NCBI GenBank assembly: GCA_022616055.1
Contig: JAKEFM010000223.1
Location: 1 to 64,000 of the forward strand
Origin: Planctomycetota bacterium
Lineage (GTDB): Bacteria; Planctomycetota; UBA1135; JAKEFM01
Direction of reading: 5' to 3'
Length of the DNA: 64,000 bases
A model generated the notes under the pieces. It was not told the origin of the DNA. It did not search any database and saw only the letters and a list, made by a program, of their open reading frames with translations. Within the stretch, counting starts at the first letter, position 1. Each line of letters begins with the position of its first letter. Shown one piece after another: positions 24,039 to 31,475 of this stretch. Both the position numbers and the translations under genes were made by a program.

Positions 24039-26651
24039 CTACCGGTTCGAGCCGCCCGCGAGGAGAGGCTCGTGCTCGACCGGGATGACGACCTTAGCCC
24101 GCAGGAGGATCAGGAGCTTGCGGTTGCTCACGAAGGTCCCCTTCCGCGAGAAGAAGGAGGAGACGAGAGGGATCTTGTTGAGGAGCGGGACGCCCGACTG
24201 GAAGTCCTGCTGCTCGCTGATCTTCAGGCCCCCGAGCACGATCGTGGAGCCGTCCGGCATCGAGACGGTCGTCCGCGCGCGCTGGATCTCGAGCTCGGGG
24301 AGCTGGATCGTGACCGGGGACCCGACGCCGAGGCTGGTCGAGGTCTGCTGGATCGGCCGGCGGAGCACCGCGACCGTCGGGCGCAGCTCCATCGTGATGA
24401 ACTTGCGGTCGGCGGAGACGACCGGCTTCACGTCGAGGAAGATCCCGTCGTTGACGACGTCGATGATCGGGTCGGCGACCGCGGCCGCCTGGGCGATCTC
24501 GACGTCGAAGTCCTTCACGTAGGTGACCTGGTTCAGGACCTTCAGGCTCGCCCGCTCCGTGTTGAAGACGAGGAGGTGGGGGGCCGTGACCTCCTCGACC
24601 CTCTCCGACTTCGTGACGGCGCGGAGGATGAGCTCGAGCTGGGTGTCGTCGAGGAGGGTGTACTGGACGGAGAGCCCCCCCGATCCCTGCAGGATGTTCG
24701 CGTTCCCGAGGCCGAGGTCGAAGAGGTGCTCCGCGCGGCCGCGCAGGTCCGCGTCGTTCCCCTCCTGGAAGAAGCCTCCGACGTCGGGCCCGGTCCCGAT
24801 CTCCCCCGGGTCCGAGGGGGAGCCGGGGGTGTTCCCGAAGTCGTCGAGGATGGCCCCCGACCCGACCCCGGGCACCCCGAGCCCGCCGGAGTCGTCGCCG
24901 AGCCCGCGCCAGTCGACGCCGATGTCCTCGAGGAAGGAGTCCTGGACCTTCAGGAAGCGGGCCTGGATGTCCACCATGATCCCGGTCGCCTCGCGCAGGT
25001 CGTCGAGGAGGCTCGAGATCTTCTCCTGGACCTCCGGGGTCTGGCGGACGACGAGGGTCCCGTTCTGGACGTTGATCGTGTTCCGCTCGTCGGCCGTCCA
25101 GGACTCGGCGGCGATGTTCGCCTTGATCAGCTCGACCAGCTTGTCCGCGTTGATGACGAGGAACTCCCGCTGCTCCCCCGCCTCCGGCTCCGGGCGCTGG
25201 TCCGTGCTCCCGAAGAGGTTGATCTCCGGCGCCGGGAAGTCGCGGACGGGGTGGACGATGTCCCGCACCTCGTACTGGGCGAGGACCTGGCCCCCCTTCA
25301 GCTCCTCCTTGTGGACGATCTGGACGACGCCGTTGCGGATCCGCCAGCCGAGGGGGAGGAGCTCGCTCATCAGGTCGAGGACCTTCGCGACGGAGGTCGA
25401 CTTGAGGTCGATCCCGCGCAGCGTCTTCTCCTCCGCGCTCACCTCCTCGCGCACGCGCCGGGAGACGAGGAAGTTCACCCCCGTCAGGTTCTGGAAGAAG
25501 GAGGCCGCCTCCTCGATCGAGGCCTCGTCGAACTTCGCGGGGAAGACGGTCTCGGCGAGGCGCCGCCGGATCGCCTCCTCCTCGGCCCCCTCGGGCGCGG
25601 CGACGGGGCGGATCTGGCGGGGCTCGCGGGCGGCGACCTCGCGCCACCGGTCGAGGTCGAAGCGGAAGGTCTCCGTCTGCGGCACGTCCATCGCGTCGAG
25701 CTCGGCGAAGGTCCGCTGCCACTCCTCCGCCAGCCGCTTGCGCAGGTCGCGGTCCGTCGACTCGTGGCGGGCGGCGACGACGATCTGGAGCAGGTCCTGC
25801 GCCTGGGCGTTCTCCGGCTCCATCGCCAGGATCTGGCCGAGGAGCGCCTCGGCCTCGGCGAAGCGCCCGGCGGAGAAGGCCCCGTCCGCCTCGCGGTAGA
25901 GCGCGCGGACGCGGGTCTGGCGCGACTCCCGGTCCTCCCGCTCGCGGCGCTCCTGCTCCGCACGCGCGCGCGCCTCCGTCTGCTCCGCCATCTCCCGCTC
26001 GGCGGTCTCGGCGGTCGCGGACGCCTCGTCCATCTTCTGGCGGATGACCGCCTCGGAGAGCTCGGGGGTCTGGAGGAGGGGGTTGTAGCGGAGGATGAGG
26101 AGCGCCTCCCGGTACTTGTCGATCGCCTCCTGGTAGCGGCCGGCGCGGGCGGCGTTGTCCGCGTCGAGGACCGCCTGCTCGGCGGCGATCCTCGCCTGGG
26201 CGCGGCGCACGCTGCTCAACTGGGCGGCGTCCTCGACGAACTCGGCGGCGGAGGCTCCCCGCTCCCCGAGGATCGCCTCCGTCCGGCGCAGCCCCTCGCG
26301 GGCCGCCTGGGAGGTCGGGTCGACGTCGAGCGCCTGGGCGTACTGGACGAGCGCCTCCTGGAAGTCCGCCCGGTCGAAGGCCTCCTTCGCCCGCTCGACG
26401 TACTGGTTCGCGAGAACGGCTGCCCGCTCCTGCCGCAGGCGCAGGCCCTCCGCCTCCTGCCGGAGGAAGCGCCCCGGATCCTCCTGGGCCGCGGGCTCCC
26501 CCTGCCGGGGAGGCGTCCGCTCCGCGCCCGGGCCGGCCGCCGCCGTCTCCCCGGGAGGGGGCTCGAACTCGGGCGGGGGGGCCGTCCCCCTGCAGCCGAT
26601 CGCGAGGACCGCCAGCGGAGCGGAGAGGAACAGACAGGTGAACCTGCTCAT
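24039..26651 (-). CDS. TPR-containing secretin lipoprotein, PilQ position, copy 2
   Basis: 870 residues from the ATG at 26651; the track start at 26765 lacks a signal, whereas this one begins SRFTCLFLSAPLAVLAIGC with Cys20 as lipidation site. Architecture mirrors copy 1: Pro-rich spacer, TPR-like repeats (about 55-320), an STN/N0-like domain (about 370-455, FDEASIEEAASFFQNLTG), an N1-like domain, and a secretin core ending MPDGSTIVLGGLK. The core carries a Gly/Asp-rich insert (DDSGGLGVPGVGSG), a place where copy 1 has a similar insert. Last gene of a series in pilM-N-O-P-Q order, so it is the likely outer-membrane pore of a type IV pilus-like or related system. Confidence 0.9.
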   Translation of the reverse strand: MSRFTCLFLSAPLAVLAIGCRGTAPPPEFEPPPGETAAAGPGAERTPPRQGEPAAQEDPGRFLRQEAEGLRLRQERAAVLANQYVERAKEAFDRADFQEALVQYAQALDVDPTSQAAREGLRRTEAILGERGASAAEFVEDAAQLSSVRRAQARIAAEQAVLDADNAARAGRYQEAIDKYREALLILRYNPLLQTPELSEAVIRQKMDEASATAETAEREMAEQTEARARAEQERREREDRESRQTRVRALYREADGAFSAGRFAEAEALLGQILAMEPENAQAQDLLQIVVAARHESTDRDLRKRLAEEWQRTFAELDAMDVPQTETFRFDLDRWREVAAREPRQIRPVAAPEGAEEEAIRRRLAETVFPAKFDEASIEEAASFFQNLTGVNFLVSRRVREEVSAEEKTLRGIDLKSTSVAKVLDLMSELLPLGWRIRNGVVQIVHKEELKGGQVLAQYEVRDIVHPVRDFPAPEINLFGSTDQRPEPEAGEQREFLVINADKLVELIKANIAAESWTADERNTINVQNGTLVVRQTPEVQEKISSLLDDLREATGIMVDIQARFLKVQDSFLEDIGVDWRGLGDDSGGLGVPGVGSGAILDDFGNTPGSPSDPGEIGTGPDVGGFFQEGNDADLRGRAEHLFDLGLGNANILQGSGGLSVQYTLLDDTQLELILRAVTKSERVEEVTAPHLLVFNTERASLKVLNQVTYVKDFDVEIAQAAAVADPIIDVVNDGIFLDVKPVVSADRKFITMELRPTVAVLRRPIQQTSTSLGVGSPVTIQLPELEIQRARTTVSMPDGSTIVLGGLKISEQQDFQSGVPLLNKIPLVSSFFSRKGTFVSNRKLLILLRAKVVIPVEHEPLLAGGSNR

Positions 26652-26715
26652 CGGGCCTATCCTCGGTTCGATCTCGATCGGAGGAGCGATTCCCCGTGCC
26701 GGTCCGCCGGGTGGC

Positions 26716-27684
26716 TCACCTCGGGGCGGCGGGCGAGCCGGCGGTCGCGGTCCGGACGACTCCACAGGCGTCCCGGAACCGCACGGAGGGGTAGGAAACG
26801 GACCGGACGACCGTCCGCGTGCGGAAGACGGGGCGTCCGTCCTCCACCTCGCGGGAGCCGTCGGGGCGAAACACGGGGAACCGGAGTTCGACGTCCTCCT
26901 CGCGCGGGGTCGAGCCGACCTCCTCGAGGACGAAGCCCGTCGGCGCTCCGGCGTCGGTGCGGATGGTATCCCCGGAGGAGGCGGAAGTTTCGAAGGTCCG
27001 CCCGCCGAGGGCGGTGGCCCGGAGGCGGGCCCTCCCCTCCTCGACTCCCAGGAGTTCGAGCCGGTACCGGTCCCCGACGGCCACCACGACCGGTTCGCTC
27101 CGGCGGCTGCGGCGGACCTCCACCCCCTCGACCTGACTGCGCAGGACGGTCACGACGCAGTAGAAGTACCGAATCGAAGGGCAGACATCGGGGTCGAGAC
27201 GCTCGAGCCCCGCCGTCTCCCCCTCCAGGCTCCGCACGCCCTCGTTGTCCCTCCACCGGTAGACTTCGTAGGTCACTCCCTCGCGCGGATTGCGGTCGTC
27301 GTGGAGCCACCGGAGGGTGACGCCGTGTTCGTCGACTTCTCCGCGCAACCCGGGAGGAGGGAACACGTCGGCCGCGCCGGCGGGTTCCGCGGGGGCCTTC
27401 GCCCCGAGCGCCACCCAACGCACCGGGGGGTCCGGAGAGGAGGGCGCGGGCGCGGACCACCGCTCGGCGAAGGTCACGGGCGGCCGGGCTCCGTTGGCGC
27501 GCCCGCTCGGTTCGACGAATCGCGCCGCGGCGCCCGTCACGACGGATTGCGCTCGAACCTCGCTCCTCGCGATCCCGCCGTGCAGGCGCACGTGGAAGGC
27601 GAAGACCATACCGGCGAAGGCCGCGAGGGTCAACAAGGAGAGCCGCGCCGCCTCCCCTCGGGGGATGCCGGGGGAGCCGCTCAC
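26716..27684 (-). CDS. Membrane-anchored fibronectin-III-like protein in PilP position
   Basis: 322 residues. The GTG at 27684 overlaps the upstream stop (GTGA). One N-terminal membrane helix (about 11-30, LSLLTLAAFAGMVFAFHV) is followed by a linker, then a fibronectin type III-like module at about 105-185 (VDEHGVTLRWLHDDRN ... FYCVVTVLRSQ). A beta-rich C-terminal region (from about 190, YRLELLGVEEGRARLRATA) ends near residue 320. It is not recognisable as PilP by sequence, but its place between the PilO-position gene and the secretin, its topology and its beta-rich tail make it a functional PilP counterpart candidate (inference). Confidence 0.65.
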   Translation of the reverse strand: MSGSPGIPRGEAARLSLLTLAAFAGMVFAFHVRLHGGIARSEVRAQSVVTGAAARFVEPSGRANGARPPVTFAERWSAPAPSSPDPPVRWVALGAKAPAEPAGAADVFPPPGLRGEVDEHGVTLRWLHDDRNPREGVTYEVYRWRDNEGVRSLEGETAGLERLDPDVCPSIRYFYCVVTVLRSQVEGVEVRRSRRSEPVVVAVGDRYRLELLGVEEGRARLRATALGGRTFETSASSGDTIRTDAGAPTGFVLEEVGSTPREEDVELRFPVFRPDGSREVEDGRPVFRTRTVVRSVSYPSVRFRDACGVVRTATAGSPAAPR

Positions 27685-28418
27685 CTCGGCCCCGACCCGA
27701 GGAGGGGGACATGCGCCTCGAGGAGGGCGCGAACCCGGTCCGGGCCTCCCCCCGCGGGGTCGGCGACGAGCTGGAGGCGGTCCGGGAGGAAGAAGGGACC
27801 TCTCTCCCGCCGGCCCACGAGGGCCTGGTACGCCTCCGCATGCACCGCCACCGGGGCCGCGTACTGGATCCGGACGCGCACGCGACGGTTCCCGGCCTCG
27901 CCCGGGACCTCCCGAGCCCGATCCGGGAAGACGAGGAAGTCGAAGTCGGCCACCCCTTTCCCGGCGAGCGTCTCGAGGAGGGAGGAGGCGAGCCGGAGCT
28001 TGCGCCAGGCGAGAAGGTTCTCCTCGGCGGAGGGGGCCCTCCCCTCCCGTTCCCAGTCCTCCTCGGGCAGGAGGTGGCCGAGGAGCTGCTCGGGGAGCCT
28101 CGGCCGGGCGAGCGCCCCGAGGATCCGCCGGCGCTCCTCCCGGAGGTCCTCCGGCGCCCGCGGCGTCTCGGCGAGGGCGCCGGCGAGGAAGCCCGCCGCC
28201 TCGAGCCGCCGCCGCCTCCAGTCGGCCGCATCCTCCGCGTCCTCCCCCGTCTCGGCGGGGATGCGCGCGAGCCCCTCCTCGGCGCTCTCCAGGACCTCGC
28301 GCGCCTCCCCGAAGGCCACGCGCGCCCCGAGGGCGTTCGGCGCGGTCCGGACCGCGAAGAGGGCGAAGCACCCGAGGGCGATCCCCCCGACGAGCGTCCG
28401 GACGGGCCTCGGGCTCAT
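27681..28418 (-). CDS. Single-pass membrane protein in PilO position
   Basis: 245 residues. The ATG at 28418 overlaps the PilM/N stop (ATGA), which decides the start; the track ORF reads 97 codons back into that gene. A membrane helix near the N-terminus (about 8-24, LVGGIALGCFALFAVRT) is followed by an Arg/Glu-rich helical region that could be a coiled coil (about 30-130). A C-terminal alpha/beta part (FDFLVFPDRAREVPGEA ... VRVRIQYAAPVAVHAEAYQAL) fits the ferredoxin-like fold of PilO. Sequence identity to PilO cannot be judged by eye; position and topology support it. Confidence 0.65.
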   Translation of the reverse strand: MSPRPVRTLVGGIALGCFALFAVRTAPNALGARVAFGEAREVLESAEEGLARIPAETGEDAEDAADWRRRRLEAAGFLAGALAETPRAPEDLREERRRILGALARPRLPEQLLGHLLPEEDWEREGRAPSAEENLLAWRKLRLASSLLETLAGKGVADFDFLVFPDRAREVPGEAGNRRVRVRIQYAAPVAVHAEAYQALVGRRERGPFFLPDRLQLVADPAGGGPDRVRALLEAHVPLLGSGPR

Positions 28419-30022
28419 TCCCCGCCTCCGAAGAAGGCCGAGCCGTGCAGGATGCGCGCTCCCGGCTCGCTCCCCGGCTCGACGGGGGCCTCCTCGACCT
28501 CGCGGAGGGTGACGCCCCTCGCTCCCGCCCGCGAGCGGAGCACCTCCGCCACGCGGGACTGGAACGCGCGCTCCGGGTCGGGGAGCGCGCCGCGGACGAG
28601 GACCGAGAACTCGAGCCTCAGCCCTCCTCCGTCGGAGCGGACGTCGCACGACCCGATCTCCCCGGCGGCGCCGAGGGCGGCCAGCGCGCGCGCCGGGGCG
28701 ATCTCCCACAGGGCGCGGGCCTCGAGCTCCGGGGCGAGCCCCAGGACCGCCGCGCGGTCCTTCCGCACTTCCTCCCGGCGCCGCCAGCGCTCCTGCGTCT
28801 CGACGACCGCGGAGCGCGCGCGCTGAGTGCGCTCGACGAGCGCCTCCGCCCGCTCCCGCTCCCTCGAGGCGGAGAGGTCGCCGAGCAGGGCCGTCCCGAG
28901 GAGGATCGCTCCGGCCGCCGCCAGCGCCGGGACGCTCCGGGCGCTCGCCCGCGTCCGGTCGGGATCGGCGAAGGAGACGGGGAAACGGACCCGCTCCAGG
29001 CCCTGGAGGGCGGCCCCGAGCGCGACGACGAAGGAGGGGAGGTCCCTCAGCTCCGAGGACGCGTAGGCCTGGTGGGAGATCCGGACCCGGTTCAGGCGGA
29101 CGACGGGCTCGACCTGGACGTGGAAGACCTCGGCGAGGTGCGCCGCGGCTCCCGGGATCCTCGCGACGTCGCCCGTGAGGAAGATCCGCGAGGGGAGGAA
29201 CGCGCCGATGCGGCGGCGGTGGAAGTCGAGCGCGCGCCGGACCTCCCCGACGAGGCGATCGAGGAAGGCCCGCGACGCCTCCTCCGAGCCCGAGACCGCC
29301 TCGCCCCGGGTGATCGAGATCCGCGCCGCCTCGGCGGCCCTCGACTCCGCCCCGGGCGCCGCGGCCATCGCCCGCGCGAGCACCCGCGATCCGAAGGGGA
29401 GGCTCCGGAACCAGACGGAGTCCCCGGGCAGGCAGACGACCGCCGTCTCCTCCGACCCGACGTGAAGGAGGAGGGCGTCCTCGACGCCGCGCAGGTCGAA
29501 GTCGAGGAAGCTCGCCAGGGCGAGGGGGGCCGGGACGACCGCGTCGGGGGCGAGGCCGACCGGGCCCGCGGCGGCGAGGATCTCCTCGAGGGCCGCCGCC
29601 GGGTGGGAGGCGACGAGGACCCGCTTCTCGTTCACGGAGATCCGCGGGAGGACGTGGAAGGCGTGCCGGGCGCCCTGGCCCGGGGAGGCGTTCAGGGTCA
29701 GCGCCTCCGCCCTCGCCAGCTCGACCAGCCGGGGGCCGGCGACCGGAGGGAGCGAGACGACGCGGTTGTCCGTCTCGACGCCGGAGATCGCGATCACGAC
29801 CACGTCCCGCCGGCGGACGACGTGGCTCACCGAGAAGAGGGCGAAGGCGCGCCGCAGCGCGGCGGCCCGCGCGTCGGGGCTCCCGGCCGATCCCTCCCCG
29901 GGAATCTCGAGGCGGTCGAGCCTCCGGACGACGAGCCTCCCGCCGGGACCCCGCCGCATCTCGGCCACCCGCAGCGCCGTCGGTCCGACCTCGAGCCCGA
30001 ACGAAGAGAGGCTTCCGATCAA
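28415..30022 (-). CDS. PilM-PilN-like fusion protein
   Basis: 535 residues from a TTG at 30022; no ATG/GTG lies near the conserved beginning SSFGLEVGPTALRVAEM, which is the actin-like ATPase opening of PilM (compare GLDIGSSAVKAVEL). No good ribosome binding site is seen, so the start is tentative. Residues about 1-350 are the PilM-like domain (with FLTGDVARIPGAAAHL). From about 370 a membrane helix (ALAAAGAILLGTALLGDL), a coiled coil and an alpha/beta domain match PilN. In type IV pili PilM is cytoplasmic and binds the PilN tail; here both are one chain. The next gene overlaps by 4 nt. No pilin, PilB, PilC or PilT is in the window. Confidence 0.8.
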   Translation of the reverse strand: MIGSLSSFGLEVGPTALRVAEMRRGPGGRLVVRRLDRLEIPGEGSAGSPDARAAALRRAFALFSVSHVVRRRDVVVIAISGVETDNRVVSLPPVAGPRLVELARAEALTLNASPGQGARHAFHVLPRISVNEKRVLVASHPAAALEEILAAAGPVGLAPDAVVPAPLALASFLDFDLRGVEDALLLHVGSEETAVVCLPGDSVWFRSLPFGSRVLARAMAAAPGAESRAAEAARISITRGEAVSGSEEASRAFLDRLVGEVRRALDFHRRRIGAFLPSRIFLTGDVARIPGAAAHLAEVFHVQVEPVVRLNRVRISHQAYASSELRDLPSFVVALGAALQGLERVRFPVSFADPDRTRASARSVPALAAAGAILLGTALLGDLSASRERERAEALVERTQRARSAVVETQERWRRREEVRKDRAAVLGLAPELEARALWEIAPARALAALGAAGEIGSCDVRSDGGGLRLEFSVLVRGALPDPERAFQSRVAEVLRSRAGARGVTLREVEEAPVEPGSEPGARILHGSAFFGGGE

Positions 30023-30081
30023 GGAGGGAGGGGGGAGGCCGCGGGAAGCGGCGGATGCTAGCGATCCCGTGGGGGGCGCCG

Positions 30082-30897
30082 CTACCCCCGCCGGCGGTCG
30101 GGGATCGGGAGCCCGATCTCGCGCATCGCCACCTGGATGTCCTCCCAGACCTCCCTCTTGGCGGGAGGGTTCCGCAGCAGGTAGGCGGGGTGGTAGGTCG
30201 GCACGACCGTCCGCCCCTCCCGGTGGAAGACCTTGCCCCGGAGCTTCCCCATCGGCTCGTCCGTCTCGAGGATGGCTCCCGTCGCCGGCCTGCCCAGGGT
30301 CACGATCAGCTCGGGATTCACGGCGGCGATCTGGCGGTGGAGGTAGGGGAGGCAGGCGGCGGCCTCGTCGGGGAGCGGCACGCGGTTCTCGGGGGGGCGG
30401 CACTTGACCACGTTCGCGATGAAGACCGCCTCCCGCTTCAGGCCCATCCCCCCCTCGACGATCTTCGTCAGGAGCTCGCCCGCCCGCCCGACGAACGGGC
30501 GCCCCTGGAGGTCCTCGTTCTCCCCGGGACCTTCCCCGATGAAGAGGATCCGCGCGTCCGGGTTCCCTTCCCCGGGAACGGCGTTCGTCCGTCCCTTGTG
30601 GAGCCGGCACTTCGTGCAGGCGCGGACCTCGGCGGCGATCGCCTCGAGGGCCGCGGCTTTCTCCCCCGTGGAGAGAGCGGGAGCCGCCTTCGCGGCCGCG
30701 TCGAAGAGGCCGCTCCCTTGCGGAGGACGTTCCGGCGCAGGGCTCGGGGGGCTCGCGGGGGACGCTCCCCGCGGCGCCGTCGCCGTCTTCGGGGCCTCGA
30801 TCCGGATCGCGTCGATCCCCGCCTCGACGGCGTTCATCAGGCGCATCCGGATGGCGGCGATCAGCTCGAGGGCCTCCGCGCGGGGATCTTCCTTCAC
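30082..30897 (-). CDS. Uracil-DNA glycosylase, family 4 (iron-sulfur type)
   Basis: 271 residues from GTG 30897; upstream ORF sequence runs through the putative promoter. Residues 1-80 are a helical and Pro-rich extension. The catalytic domain shows ACTKCRLHKGR, GEGPGENEDLQGRPFVGRAG (active-site loop), NVVKCRPPENR, and HPAYLLR near the end. The four cysteines (CxxC, KC, AACL) are those that bind the 4Fe-4S cluster in family 4 and 5 enzymes. It removes uracil from DNA to start base excision repair, useful in GC-rich genomes. It lies 59 bp upstream of the pilus-type operon on the same strand, possibly co-transcribed. A TAGAAT box only 7 nt before the GTG suggests a leaderless mRNA. Confidence 0.93.
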   Translation of the reverse strand: MKEDPRAEALELIAAIRMRLMNAVEAGIDAIRIEAPKTATAPRGASPASPPSPAPERPPQGSGLFDAAAKAAPALSTGEKAAALEAIAAEVRACTKCRLHKGRTNAVPGEGNPDARILFIGEGPGENEDLQGRPFVGRAGELLTKIVEGGMGLKREAVFIANVVKCRPPENRVPLPDEAAACLPYLHRQIAAVNPELIVTLGRPATGAILETDEPMGKLRGKVFHREGRTVVPTYHPAYLLRNPPAKREVWEDIQVAMREIGLPIPDRRRG

Positions 30898-30904
30898 GGG
30901 CCGA

Positions 30905-30910
30905 ATTCTA
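30905..30910 (-). promoter_or_regulatory. TAGAAT -10 box for the uracil-DNA glycosylase
   Basis: TAGAAT (5 of 6 to the -10 consensus) ends 7 nt before the GTG start, which would place the transcript start at or next to the start codon. No clear -35 is present. The same TAGAAT-N6-GTG layout occurs at 51454. Confidence 0.4.
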
Positions 30911-30959
30911 CGGCCGCCGGTTCCGCGCTCCTGGCCGGAGCCGGCTCCTCCGGCCGCAC

Positions 30960-30987
30960 TTGACGGTAGGGGGGAACTCGCTAGATT
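30960..30987 (+). promoter_or_regulatory. Candidate promoter for the glycan cluster
   Basis: TTGACG, 16-nt spacer, TAGATT on the plus strand. Both boxes are good matches in a region otherwise lacking AT-rich words. It would give a leader of roughly 480 nt before the chosen start at 31476. Confidence 0.45.
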
Positions 30988-30989
30988 CC

Positions 30990-31475
30990 GCTCGAACGTT
31001 GTAGGCGGTCCATGCCGATTCGGCCGTTGTGTGCCGCTCGTACCGGTCGCGCCGGAGGATCCCGGCGCAAGGAGGCCCCTGGAGGGGTCCCGGGGACCGG
31101 GCCGCGGTTCGGGCACCAGCGCGCCGGCGATGGCCTGGGCGCCACCGGGCTCGGGCGGGCTCGACTCTGGGAGGGGAAGGGCGCCAGCATGCGGAGGGTC
31201 CGTGAAGCGGGTCGTGGGCCGGTTCCCGCGCGGAAGATCCCCCAGGGATCCGGATGTCGCCGGGCGATCGACGTCGAGACCGGGCGCGAGGGAAGCGAGG
31301 TGAGGGGCAGATCAGCCCCTGAATGATCCCCGCGCCAGAAGGGTCGCTCCCGCGGGAAGGGCACGCCCGCGGTCCTCGGCGCAGTCCAGGAAACGTCAGG
31401 TTCGCGATCGATCGAGTCCTCTCGACCGGTCCCCGTCTCTCGACTCGGAATCGGCGGCTGCCGGAGCGCCGCGAA
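30990..31475 (+). other. Long untranslated leader region upstream of the glycan cluster
   Basis: About 490 bp without a convincing gene. Codon third positions here are far less GC-rich than in neighbouring genes, which argues against coding. It contains a perfect palindrome GGTCCCGGGGACC at 31086-31098 and a clean hairpin AGGGGC-AGATCA-GCCCCT at 31303-31320, just before an ATG (31323) that opens the same frame as the cluster's first gene. I saw no match to RNase P, tmRNA or signal recognition RNA motifs. Confidence 0.4.

Noticed and set aside
30990-31322. A known structured RNA (RNase P, tmRNA, signal recognition RNA) in the glycan leader
   Set aside because: None of the conserved core sequences of these RNAs was found.
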